Part shown: piece after piece, positions 41,701 to 50,306 of the stretch
Layout: each line of letters begins with the position of its first letter
Position numbering within the stretch: position 1 is the stretch's first letter
Origin: Alphaproteobacteria bacterium
Lineage (GTDB): Bacteria > Pseudomonadota > Alphaproteobacteria > WRAU01 > Hepatincolaceae
DNA length: 64,000 nt
Reading direction: 5' to 3'
Assembly (NCBI GenBank): GCA_031256515.1
Contig: JAIRQL010000007.1
Coordinates: forward strand, 1 to 64,000
Notes under the pieces: generated by a model
Seen by the model: the letters and a program-made list of their open reading frames with translations, nothing else
Databases searched by the model: none
What the model was told of the DNA's origin: nothing
Made by a program: the position numbers and the translations under genes

Positions 41701-44700
41701 ACTACTGTATCAGCAAATTGTGTTCCAACAATTGTATCAATATTATTAAACTTATCTATAAAATTTACACCTTTTTGAATCTCTAGATCCATTAAGTAAA
41801 TTGATATATTACTTACAGCTTGACTATAGTTCATGGTATCATTACCACTACTGTTTCCTGTAAAGATATAATTATTTCTAGCTTGACCGTAGAACATTGT
41901 TTCAGTTGCAGCTGCTACAATATTAAAAAAATTTCTGAAGGTCATATCAATATTACCAGAAACACTTACTCCTTGAGCCCAAACAATATTAGCATAAGGA
42001 GTGTTTGCAGATTGTCCTTTTGCAACTTTTTGAGTATTAGCATCAAAAATAACAGTTTGCATTGCTGAGAAATCTAAAGTGTTTTTAGATGCAGAATTTC
42101 CAAGATACGAAGCATAAGCCATTGGGTTAGAACTACCTTCAAACCCAGTATCAAAAACTATAGTATTATCAGAATTCCCAAAATTAACAGTATCTACACC
42201 ATTAATCCCTTGAATATTTAAATCATTTGTACCATCACTAACCACAGTAGTATCAATATTAAAAGATACTCCCTTAGCAATATCTATTAAAACATTATCA
42301 CCTTGTTGCCCACCTAAATTAATATTTTTTGAGCTAAAATTAACACTTAAATCAGTAATCCATACAGTATCTGCTTTATTTGTACCTTTAATTGTAGTAA
42401 AGCTGTCATCAAATCCATCGTAAATTATATCATTATTATTTTTAATAACTCTACCACCATCATTGGTATGAACTATATTACCACTACTATCTTTATAATC
42501 ACCAATCTGAATTTTTACACCAAAGGTAGTTACCTGTGAATAATCTAAAGTATTATTTGTTCCTGTTCCGGTAAAGTTCATGCTTTTTCCAGAGCTACCT
42601 TGAACTAAATTACCATTGTTAGCAAGAACCATAGTAAAACCATTATTAGAAAAAGGTGTGAAAAAAGTAATATCTACATTCATACCACCTGTAATATGAT
42701 CAATCCCATCTTTATCTTGTGATAAAAGTATATCTACAGAAGAAGTTAATGCCGATAGATCTAAAATAGCTTCAGCATTGATACCACTACTACCTGTAAT
42801 AGTAACATTACCAAAACTACTACCATCTTTGAAAGTTACTGTAGATTTACCACTAGAAAGACGAATATTTTCAAAATTAAGAAATGATGGTAAAGTTCCT
42901 GTAGTATTAATAATTTGAGCTAAAAACGAACCATCTGTTTCAAAATCCACAGTAATTTCATCATTAATACCAGTAAAACTTAATGTATCACTACCAGCCC
43001 CTGCATCAACTTCTAAAATTCCTGATCTCTCCCAACCAGTATTTACACCTACAACATCATCTTTAGAAGATAAAACTAATTTTTGAATGTTGGTTAAAGT
43101 ATCTTCAACCCTAACAGCATTCCCAGTAGAATCGTTATAATATCTACCAACAGTAGCTCCTGTAGCACTTAAAGCTACTTGTAAAACATTACCTTGTGAG
43201 TTATTTGGTTGAATATTACTTAAATTTGTATCATTTTCATAAGATACAGTATTAACACCAGCTCCGCCATCAATACTCCATCTAGTTCTAGCAATAGAAG
43301 CCTCATAAGAAGAGATAATTTCAACTACATCATCAGCATCACCTAAGATAAATCCTTCAATATGAAATAATTCTAAGTTTATATTTCCACTACTAACAGG
43401 CACAGTAATAGTAACATTCCCCTCTGCAGTTATTTGTCCTGTAGTATTATCGTATATATTATACGAACCAGCAGCACTACTATCTAAAATAAGATTTAAA
43501 GCTGTTAGAAAAGAAGAAAGATTAACCACATCGGTATCATTGCTTGGATTAATCATGTTACCACTACCATCACCAAACACATCATTACCATATAATCTAT
43601 ATACAGGTAAAGGATTAGCTATGTTATAATCTACCAAGAAAACATCATTCCAAGTAGAACCCTTAACTGTTTCAATATTTATTAAAGTATCACTTTGGGC
43701 AGCCGAGCCACTTCCTTTGTTTACAATATTTTTAGCTACATCAAAAGTTATACTTGAAGTAGAGTTATGATAACTGGCAATATTAGAGGTTCCACCGCCT
43801 TCTAAAGTATAAGATACTGAACTATCAACATAAAAATAATTGTTAGCTGTTCCACCTTTAATGTATTCAACATTTAAAATAGTATCAAGATTATTACTAC
43901 CTTTTTCAACATTTCCTCTAGTTCTTTGGAATAAATTAAAAATTAAATCTTCATCCACCAAAGAATAATCAGCCGTATCTACTCCAGCATCACCATCAAA
44001 ATATGTATTCATTCCGCTTATAGCATGGAATATATCATCACCAGCTGTTCCATAAACACCCTCAGTATTTATAAAAGTTGAACTCCCAATATTGGCTCCA
44101 CTTTTGTCTAAGAACTCTACCAACATATCGGCACCATTAAAACTTATATCAATATGATCTACCTCGTTAGTTGGCAATGCTGAAAAACTTACAGTATCTT
44201 CGCCAGCTCCTAAATCAAAAGTTAAGCCTTGAATACTAGCAACCGTAGTACCTAAAGAGAAAACAACATTATCACCAAAATCTGAACCAAAAAAAGTTGT
44301 AAAATTAGAGAAATAATCTGTAATACTACTTGCTGCTCTAGTAACTGTAGTATTACCACTACTAAACACAAAAGTTACACCAAAGCCAGAACCATCACCA
44401 GCACTATCTTTTAAAATACCAGCATACGATAAAGTATTATTACCTCCACGAGCATCTAAAGAAAAACCAGAGCGATTTCCCTGATTATTACTATCCACAT
44501 AGCCAGCATCATCCATTAAAAAAACATCATCACCGTCAGTGCCAATAATACTGTAAATATTAATCGCATCTTGCCCTGTAGTTGTGGTTATCATCATATC
44601 AAAAGTATCAACACCACCACCAGATTTAGTAATTTTTCCTACACCTGTATTATCAAAAAGAACGGTAATCCCATTAGCTAAATCGGCATAACTTAAAGTA

Positions 44701-47111
44701 TCTCTTCCTAGTCCGCCATTAAAACCACTATAGCTTCCTGCTTCATCGGTAATAATAATAATATCATTTTTACTAGATAAAGTTAAATTACCATTAATAT
44801 CAAAAGAACCTTCTAGCTCATCTTTAAAAGCATTACTAGTTGAAAGCTCAGCAGCAGTAAAGAAAGATGCAGTTTTATAGATAAGATAATCAGTAGAACC
44901 ATCTAAAACGATAGAAACAGCAGCACTAGCTTTTTCATAAGACATAGTATCGCTAGCACTTAAACCACTATAAACATAATTATTAGAGAAAGAACCAAAA
45001 AAAGTATCATCACCAGCTGAGGCTTTAATTTCTTCAAAATTTCTTATAGCATCAGATCCTATACCACCAGTACTATCATTTTTATTTACTACTCCAGTAT
45101 TAGCATCAAAAATAATAAAATTACCAGTACCTAGATTTTCATAAGAAAGAATATCATACCCACCCATACCATCTAAAGTAATAGATGTAGTTGTACCGCT
45201 AAATCCTGAAATAATACCACCGTAAAATGTTTCATCATTAACAGAACCTCTAACGATTTCAAAGCCATCAAAAGTTACTAAAGTTGTATTAGCTGAATTT
45301 TCAATAGTAGAGGTAGTACCAATTCTAATAACTGCTCCAACAAAATTTTCTTCAATAACTACAGTATCATTATCTGTTCTGCTACTAGTTAAATCACCAC
45401 CATGAATTTTAAAATTACCTAAGTCTGTAGTTTCTGAAACAATCAAAGTATCGTTATATTGTGATAAATAAATATCTTGAAAACCTTTTACAATATCTAT
45501 ACCTTGTGCTTTTTTAATAAGAATATCTCCATCTGAAATTTTAGAAAGATTGGAGAAACTTGAACCGGCAAAATCTTTAAGAGCATCAGTATCAAAGCCA
45601 TAGTAAACAAATATACCTGAAGAAGCCCCATTGGTATTATAATAGGAATCTTTAAAAGAAAGACCAGTTGGATCAATACCTGTATTACGATTATCGTAAT
45701 ATAATTTATTGCTGTCAGATCCACCGTTTAGAATATCATCTCCTTGCGATCCCCAAACTTCATTATTACCACTACCAGCATCAACAATATCGTTTCCACC
45801 ATAAGTAAAAATTTTATCATTACCTGCTCCTGAGTTTATGGTATTAGCACCACCACCACCAACAATAATATCATCACCACTGCCTGTGGTTACATTTACT
45901 GGATTTGGCACTGTAGATAATACAAAACCATTATTTTTATCTAAATGACTATCCTCACTAACTGGATACAAAGAAATAGAAGTCGTAGAACTAGCCAGTT
46001 TAAACTCACCTGTACTTGGATCTAAGTATCTTATAGAATAGGTTATATCAAAGTTAGTAATCTGAGTATTAGTTGGGAAAGATAATAAAAATTGCATTAT
46101 CCCTATTGGATTAATATTTGATATGGCATATACTGTTCCTTCATTGGTAGAAGAAATATTACTAAATTCCATACCAGCAAATTCTGATAATTTTACAAAA
46201 CTTTCAACAGCTTTAGGAATAATAATCTCAATATAAGAAGGAGCAATTCCTTTAGTATAATTCATATTAAATACATACTTCATATCATCGGAAGAGTTAT
46301 TAATAAAAATATTTTGACTTGCCCCCCCTTGATTTACAGTATTTGCATACACCTGTGAATATTTATCATCAGTATAACCAAAACCATTTTCAAAGTTATA
46401 AGTCATAAAATCTGTACCACCAACAGTGGTTGTTCCAATGTTAGATAACTGTGAACCATATAAAACTTTAGTTTCTAAGTTTGGTTGGCTTTTTTCAGTG
46501 GTATCACCTGGCATGTAGTTGGTTTTATCTAAAGTATACGGCGAATCTGTTGTCCAAATTGTTGCTACAAAAGAGCCTCTTCCTGTGGAAGTTCCTTGTG
46601 TTTCCACTGTACCAATTGTATCAATGGCATCAGCAGGCACACCCTTGGTAAGAACATCTGAAGTTCCCTGCCCTGTAATTGGAGTACCAGCAGCATTATC
46701 TGCTTCTTGATCTGAGGCTACCTGAATTAACTTAGGCTCACTAGAAGAATATTCTACTTGATTTTCATTAGCTAAAATTAAAAGAGCTTCGTTATAATTT
46801 AAAACAGCGGCTGCACTAAGAAATTCTTCTAACGTTAAAGTTCTACCATCTAGAGTAATTATTTTTGGACCACTGTCCGAAAAACCAAGAGAAGCCATAG
46901 ATACTAAAGTTAAAGTAGAACCATTAGCAAAAACTAAATGCACATCACCTTTAATTATTTCAACTTTTAATGTGGCAGCATCATTAATATCAAAATTAAG
47001 ATTTATCTCATCGCCTGGTCTTACATAAGCTATATCTCTTTTACCACCTACTTCAGGAGCATATAAAGATATTTTACTTCCTTCATATTCTACAACATTT
47101 TCACCAGCCAT
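35709..47111 (-). CDS. Giant RTX-like T1SS-secreted adhesin/surface protein (~3800 aa)
   Basis: Start moved to the MAGENVVEYEGS ATG (47111), which has AAAGGA upstream. RTX motifs TGSGDDIIVGGGGANTINSGAGNDKIFTYGGNDIVDAGSGNNEVWGSQGDDILNGG. Upstream of T1SS genes. Confidence 0.92.
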   Translation of the reverse strand: MAGENVVEYEGSKISLYAPEVGGKRDIAYVRPGDEINLNFDINDAATLKVEIIKGDVHLVFANGSTLTLVSMASLGFSDSGPKIITLDGRTLTLEEFLSAAAVLNYNEALLILANENQVEYSSSEPKLIQVASDQEADNAAGTPITGQGTSDVLTKGVPADAIDTIGTVETQGTSTGRGSFVATIWTTDSPYTLDKTNYMPGDTTEKSQPNLETKVLYGSQLSNIGTTTVGGTDFMTYNFENGFGYTDDKYSQVYANTVNQGGASQNIFINNSSDDMKYVFNMNYTKGIAPSYIEIIIPKAVESFVKLSEFAGMEFSNISSTNEGTVYAISNINPIGIMQFLLSFPTNTQITNFDITYSIRYLDPSTGEFKLASSTTSISLYPVSEDSHLDKNNGFVLSTVPNPVNVTTGSGDDIIVGGGGANTINSGAGNDKIFTYGGNDIVDAGSGNNEVWGSQGDDILNGGSDSNKLYYDNRNTGIDPTGLSFKDSYYNTNGASSGIFVYYGFDTDALKDFAGSSFSNLSKISDGDILIKKAQGIDIVKGFQDIYLSQYNDTLIVSETTDLGNFKIHGGDLTSSRTDNDTVVIEENFVGAVIRIGTTSTIENSANTTLVTFDGFEIVRGSVNDETFYGGIISGFSGTTTSITLDGMGGYDILSYENLGTGNFIIFDANTGVVNKNDSTGGIGSDAIRNFEEIKASAGDDTFFGSFSNNYVYSGLSASDTMSYEKASAAVSIVLDGSTDYLIYKTASFFTAAELSTSNAFKDELEGSFDINGNLTLSSKNDIIIITDEAGSYSGFNGGLGRDTLSYADLANGITVLFDNTGVGKITKSGGGVDTFDMMITTTTGQDAINIYSIIGTDGDDVFLMDDAGYVDSNNQGNRSGFSLDARGGNNTLSYAGILKDSAGDGSGFGVTFVFSSGNTTVTRAASSITDYFSNFTTFFGSDFGDNVVFSLGTTVASIQGLTFDLGAGEDTVSFSALPTNEVDHIDISFNGADMLVEFLDKSGANIGSSTFINTEGVYGTAGDDIFHAISGMNTYFDGDAGVDTADYSLVDEDLIFNLFQRTRGNVEKGSNNLDTILNVEYIKGGTANNYFYVDSSVSYTLEGGGTSNIASYHNSTSSITFDVAKNIVNKGSGSAAQSDTLINIETVKGSTWNDVFLVDYNIANPLPVYRLYGNDVFGDGSGNMINPSNDTDVVNLSSFLTALNLILDSSAAGSYNIYDNTTGQITAEGNVTITVPVSSGNINLELFHIEGFILGDADDVVEIISSYEASIARTRWSIDGGAGVNTVSYENDTNLSNIQPNNSQGNVLQVALSATGATVGRYYNDSTGNAVRVEDTLTNIQKLVLSSKDDVVGVNTGWERSGILEVDAGAGSDTLSFTGINDEITVDFETDGSFLAQIINTTGTLPSFLNFENIRLSSGKSTVTFKDGSSFGNVTITGSSGINAEAILDLSALTSSVDILLSQDKDGIDHITGGMNVDITFFTPFSNNGFTMVLANNGNLVQGSSGKSMNFTGTGTNNTLDYSQVTTFGVKIQIGDYKDSSGNIVHTNDGGRVIKNNNDIIYDGFDDSFTTIKGTNKADTVWITDLSVNFSSKNINLGGQQGDNVLIDIAKGVSFNIDTTVVSDGTNDLNIQGINGVDTVNFGNSDNTIVFDTGFEGSSNPMAYASYLGNSASKNTLDFSAMQTVIFDANTQKVAKGQSANTPYANIVWAQGVSVSGNIDMTFRNFFNIVAAATETMFYGQARNNYIFTGNSSGNDTMNYSQAVSNISIYLMDLEIQKGVNFIDKFNNIDTIVGTQFADTVVINKMQAMTQQMTIDGGGGTNSVNFDFDAASGTHINVTFVPGQTSFDLINGSNTTTVNVNFVNFTSFKFTQNNDIISVDSSLASGNRYNGDLGNDKIEYTGSEDIIYDAVRGTVDRSGGAGTLIDFISNIETIAYTGTGTATFRGSETTNRTYMGDAANAGGGSILDYSANAPSSAIRVDFTANSNGLMSVLKGQNNNTDYFNGYITELIGTRGNDVFVLANRTAGLPDITLRGGGGSDKVSFANVANSGGTTEFEIDSSGNISVIGGGSGFSGYNIDSSSIKGFELTKGNDIFHGSVDSELTLDGGAGVDILDYSSLPSTASLTVDFSGNGTVQKFDGTSNFIDFFTNFEGVKTGAGDDTVIIADKIISGAAGAASIDVGGGDNALNASLITYNMKVTYGQNNNFQAVVEYSGGNLGSPTTVNYDGFQQITLGQGKNDVTYYHNAAYENRTMRFVSATGGISGSFLLAGNGNPGSNGLTTFFIDGVTDIGGFSFSTTQGGNPFLEVSNFSEVGSSPTTNVNYELHINAAGLSNSHIFRGGYGSQAIDSIEYSNAISGLSAGVTKDSSGNVIIEVKGRSATNQFTDVLYNIEEITLSDDDDIFEIDNIQGYSTNPNTPVVIDMGGGSNDELSLAHVQIGITASVDDQGNLDLSGMTNFGAINVKNYNTISLTNQADKISFQENYGTVINGNGGDDTADYTTNTFTDGLTLSIVEDLSGNVIMNVNKKVSNADDQILNFEIFNLTDFDDDFVYTGSLSLSTNQITINMGQGYDSVDFSNMDTKISGTTFTYNTNGELIISNSGTSANGGVALNYKITGMDLVILGGTNSSLSIEQLPPTGSTGGVTFDGGNSANVSILDLSKIANASGITVDVFAESAIDSTGNFGLNYVNFRGIAGSDKITTYLMSEVNTFNANISYQINTQYSGASISYEGTNGGMLGAINVEIDGDNATVTKSNNEVDTIKGGFKEFKGSEYDDTFVFKSSWKDGLIVDGVAGFNSNDTLDLRAINSTISYAIDLANNNGDIATLATGEKATFKDFRNILGSNANNNTFTLALASMARDYTGVSINMGTGTGNTFTTSGTSLGANVVGNVNITSGTTSTVFLTSIINSYALSVNMVGFDTLNFSADMDINLSFADYRTSTIKSIKGNSARINSVDVSTSSADVNIDANGFILNGGTTSINLDSFKTLVLGNQADTIHFISFISGLDIDSGGSGAANPDVLSIDASGINLYFTNDVIQVYQTANSNFGVDQHSQFTNFPRINASATGVNIIILDNARLSYLSGNGNGIYLGNGGSLSLKGTDGVSDSVSEVKLDLTTTTSPYHIQINAANFTVAGVNKFYFGNGNDIVTYESSNGEDITVDGGGGDNTFNIMNAGTPSYVQLIVNGNYIERSQGNLHISNFFTIDMSGLPANTDKRINVTEISKGEFYTFKNIDSLIFSSDFKTKHVDYAIIDGNSVQFAARTTNDISITATYGANSPAFSFDTGFSLDYDFRVKLTNMLNTNTSSMSKGINAPTMASGYHSTLELTDLSDKGTQASTYSFSVTGTNGFDISSTSSNVKTFGFNQYELGNYTSQISYNTTTITNGWEISGGGGKQDTIDLNNNVTLNGNRISDGSGNTHIAQGFEIFKNSKKITLSISEDQYQQEQMAMDSDSVSSRNSSHSSVMQYSMTNDNDTLIVSEVKNNTIVDTLKGDDAIILNGSASSYNVQHFKDAYIMIDGKQYATGGSYLIITDEDGNQMYIFNADLDDIKSGGNIKHDENGNSVSDGYKHGDSYDSSIPVENNNNNSHQNNNHNSGDSNGSNTYSAGFDNNLDSSNSHNQENIVNNDTAPNHNVDHPSLDNGSHNNVNDLPFELVENGSLDLPFEDEVNVVDNIHQDNTEQPNHDNNLDNNNLSNIDNLMIHVDVNQDGNQNISENDLTNILNQTFTNENDDLDSINLDLASNHGIDISSINENLVEETILQESDIDSYKLESERTEDGTLKLHQHNNGSNNGGLN
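46322..46328 (-). repeat. G7 homopolymer in the coding sequence of the giant adhesin
   Basis: + strand gCCCCCCCtt; minus-strand codons caa ggg ggg gca (QGGA). Confidence 0.9.
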
Positions 47112-47369
47112 AACAAAATCCTTTAATGTATTTTTATTTATAGAATAGATATATACCAAATAAAATTAAAAGACAAATATAGATACCTTTTTTAATATAG
47201 ATATTGCAAAAATTAGCAATAAAATTGCTGATACTCCCACTTATACATATTTCTACTGCTATTTTTATAGGCTAATACGAATCGCTTTTTTTGGATTCTT
47301 TAAAAATTTTTAACTTGCATTTATGGCAATATCCTACTATTTTAATAAGATATATACGAGGATAAAAAA

Positions 47370-48032
47370 ATGCTATTTACAATACTTTTTGAATTTTATG
47401 CTTATACTTGCATTTTATTATTTATTTTAGGAAGTATATATAAAATAACTAAAACTATTAAATCTACCCCCTATTTAAATAAAGAAGATGAAAATATCGC
47501 TAAATATGTAAATATGGGAATAATTACCTTAGTGTTTTTACATTTTGCTGGCTATTTTGTAGCAAGGGAAATTTTTTTACTGATAGGATTATCTGGTGAT
47601 TTACAAAGCAAATTAGCAAGAATGGTAAGCGGATTGATAGTTGCTTTCTTTTTAACTTATATTGTAATTGTAATTTGCAAAAAATATTTTAAAAATCAAG
47701 TTTCCTTTAAGGGATCTATAGGGGAGAAAATTATGTCTTTAATTATTGTTCTCCATATTCTTTTAGGATTCTTAGCTATTGGAGCTTCTACCACTTTAGA
47801 AGATAAAGCTCTTAAAAGTATAGGGTTTTCTAACTATTTTAATGCTTTATTTAGTTTTAAAAAGAATCCTTCACAGTATTTAGAAAACCTAAAATGGCTT
47901 ACTTTATCGCACCTTTTATTAGGATACTCCTTAATTGCTGTTTTACCTTTTACCAGAATTATTGATATGATTATATATCGCTTAAAGCAAATTTATATAA
48001 AAATTCGTGGTTTAATAATTTTTAAAATCTAA
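47370..48032 (+). CDS. Membrane protein, possibly NarI (nitrate reductase gamma)-like
   Basis: Multiple TM segments with His in VFLHFAGYFV, IVLHILLGFLAIG and LTLSHLLLGYSLIAVLPFTR, resembling the NarI-like layout. Confidence 0.4.
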   Translation: MLFTILFEFYAYTCILLFILGSIYKITKTIKSTPYLNKEDENIAKYVNMGIITLVFLHFAGYFVAREIFLLIGLSGDLQSKLARMVSGLIVAFFLTYIVIVICKKYFKNQVSFKGSIGEKIMSLIIVLHILLGFLAIGASTTLEDKALKSIGFSNYFNALFSFKKNPSQYLENLKWLTLSHLLLGYSLIAVLPFTRIIDMIIYRLKQIYIKIRGLIIFKI

Positions 48033-48302
48033 CAGTCCATAAATAATAAAGGTTTTTTTAAGTTTTTCTTTAATATCAGCATAATCCATAGTATTTTCAA
48101 CAATCATAATATTAGCTAAAGAACTTTTACTGGCTAATTCACGATTCATTACAAAAAGATTAGCTACCTCATTAGATTGTGGCATAGTTGCTGTAGTATC
48201 AACCTCTATATTAATAAGCCCTAAATCTCTAATTGCTGATTTAACATGATGGACTAAAATCATTCCATCTTCTTTTTTTTCATAAATACCTAGTATTTTC
48301 AT
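48012..48302 (-). CDS. Hypothetical 96-aa protein
   Basis: Complete ORF, convergent with and overlapping the 3' end of the preceding gene; no family recognised. Confidence 0.55.
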   Translation of the reverse strand: MKILGIYEKKEDGMILVHHVKSAIRDLGLINIEVDTTATMPQSNEVANLFVMNRELASKSSLANIMIVENTMDYADIKEKLKKTFIIYGLLDFKNY

Positions 48303-48311
48303 AGTATTTCC

Positions 48312-49430
48312 TTAATCTATATATTTATTAATAACTGATAATAGCTTCTTATCATCACTATCTTGAGTAATTTCCCAAATTAAAACACCACCTAGATGTT
48401 TTGCTTTCATGTATTTTATTAATTCTTTTATACTTTTAGGATCATGATAAGAAACAAAAATTCTATCTTTTTTGTTATAAGCATAAGTTGATTTTGTTTT
48501 TTTATCAAAAAATACTTTAAAATCAGCATTTTTTAAATAGTTTTCTTGGATATATTTATAAGTAGCCGAATTTTTACCACTATTACCGCTAAAGTTTTGG
48601 TATAATCCGTTTTTAGAATCTCCTTCTACCCCTCCCATTGGACGACCATAAAAGGCGATTCCTAAAATTAACATATTAGGATTAATCCCACTATTTAAAA
48701 TCAATGATACCCCATCATTAATAGACCAGTTATTATTATCTTTATATAAAGCTACATGAGACATAGTCTTTTGTGAAAAAACTCCAGCTAAGTTATAAGC
48801 CATTACCCCAAAGTAATCTACATTAAGTTCCATTGCCTTAAAGTCTATACCTTTTAAAGGGTTAGCACCTATACCTACTGCCACAGATATTGTATAAGGC
48901 TGTTTATATTTTTGTTCTAAAATATTTAATTCATTTCTAATTTCCTCTATGAGTAAGACAAAGTTTTCTCTATCATGAGGGGAGGACTTGATAATCCCTC
49001 CGGCTGTACTCAAGGGATATTCCCAATCTATATCTACACCATTAAATTGGTATTTTTCTAAAAAATTAGCAATACTTCTAGCAAAAATTTTTCTGTGTTT
49101 AGGGTTTGCTGATGCGGATGAAAATCCATCAACTCCCCAGCCTCCAACTGATATTACTAGATTAAGGTTAGGATTTTTTTGTTTTAGCTCCTGTAGTTTT
49201 TGTAAATTTTCTAAAAAAGTATATTTTGAAGAATTCCTCCCGAAAATCACATGATTATTTTTAATTTCTAAAAATGAATATTTAATAGTAGTTAGTTTAT
49301 TAACATCTATATCTTCTACTTCCCAGTTTGTCCAAGAAGGTAAATAACCAATCACCTGATATTTTTCTTGGGCAGATAATAGGTTTAAAAAAAATAAGCT
49401 ACTAAGTAGGATTAAAAATATATTCTTCAT
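48312..49430 (-). CDS. GH18 chitinase-like glycoside hydrolase, secreted
   Basis: Signal peptide; LVISVGGWG; FNGVDIDWEYP (DxxDxDxE catalytic motif); MAYNLAG; GGVLIWEITQD. Confidence 0.92.
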   Translation of the reverse strand: MKNIFLILLSSLFFLNLLSAQEKYQVIGYLPSWTNWEVEDIDVNKLTTIKYSFLEIKNNHVIFGRNSSKYTFLENLQKLQELKQKNPNLNLVISVGGWGVDGFSSASANPKHRKIFARSIANFLEKYQFNGVDIDWEYPLSTAGGIIKSSPHDRENFVLLIEEIRNELNILEQKYKQPYTISVAVGIGANPLKGIDFKAMELNVDYFGVMAYNLAGVFSQKTMSHVALYKDNNNWSINDGVSLILNSGINPNMLILGIAFYGRPMGGVEGDSKNGLYQNFSGNSGKNSATYKYIQENYLKNADFKVFFDKKTKSTYAYNKKDRIFVSYHDPKSIKELIKYMKAKHLGGVLIWEITQDSDDKKLLSVINKYID

Positions 49431-49512
49431 GTAATCAACAATTAATTAAGTGCAATCAGTATATATTTAACATATAATAATGAATATATTATTAAGTTTA
49501 AAGAGTAGTTTC

Positions 49513-50259
49513 ATGCAGATAAAAATTGGTATAGTTATAGCAATGGAAGAAGAATTTCAGGCTATATCTTCTCTTTCCTTACAAAAATTAGAAAACGATG
49601 ATTTTTATAAAGTTTATACATCTAGTTTTAATAAATTAAAACTTTTTACGATCATCTCAAAAATTGGGAAATCAGCAACTGCCTCAGCCACTACTCATTT
49701 AATTAATAAATATGATCCTAATTTTATAATTAATCTTGGTTCAGCTGGCGGAGTTAATAGTACAAAAGTTGGCTCTATTATATTATCAACAATGGCTGGC
49801 TACTACGATGTAGATGCTACTGCTTTTGGTTATAAATTGGGACAAATTCCTCAACAAAATCCTTTTTTCAAAGCCCCTGCCAATATCATAGATGGTAAAG
49901 AAATAATTAGTATCGTAAAACAATCTCATCCGCAACTGGTTATGGATGGTTTTGTAATTACTGGTGATAGCTTTGTTGCCGATAAAAATAAAGTAGATAC
50001 TATCAAAAATATGTATACCTCAAGTAATGAGGCTATTGCTGAGATTTCTCCTTATAAAGAAACACTGGCAATAGATATGGAAGCTGCATCTTTTTTACAA
50101 ACTTGTTATTTATATAATAAGGATTCTTTATTAATTAAAAAAATATCTGATATGGCAGATTCTAGTGCGAAAGAATCTTTCAAAACTGAAATTAATAAAA
50201 TGAGCGAAAATACCGCTGAGGTAGTAAAATCTATTTTAAATTATTTTGATAAAAAATAG
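49513..50259 (+). CDS. 5'-methylthioadenosine/S-adenosylhomocysteine nucleosidase-like (PNP_UDP_1)
   Basis: IGIVIAMEEEF; NLGSAGGVN; ITGDSFVAD; AIDMEAASFLQTCY. Likely start is the internal ATG at 49513. Confidence 0.8.
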   Translation: MQIKIGIVIAMEEEFQAISSLSLQKLENDDFYKVYTSSFNKLKLFTIISKIGKSATASATTHLINKYDPNFIINLGSAGGVNSTKVGSIILSTMAGYYDVDATAFGYKLGQIPQQNPFFKAPANIIDGKEIISIVKQSHPQLVMDGFVITGDSFVADKNKVDTIKNMYTSSNEAIAEISPYKETLAIDMEAASFLQTCYLYNKDSLLIKKISDMADSSAKESFKTEINKMSENTAEVVKSILNYFDKK

Positions 50260-50270
50260 ATTAAGAAAAA

Positions 50271-50299
50271 AGTTAATCCTATTTTAAGTAGGATTAACT
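50271..50299. terminator. Hairpin terminator between convergent genes
   Basis: AGTTAATCCTA ttttaag TAGGATTAACT. Confidence 0.7.
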
Positions 50300-50306
50300 C
50301 AGCTTC

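Noticed and set aside
26247-46710. Plus-strand ORFs antisense to the two giant genes (e.g. 30951..31319, 38674..38916, 41820..42068)
   Set aside because: Shadow ORFs of repetitive coding sequence; no RBS or recognisable domains.
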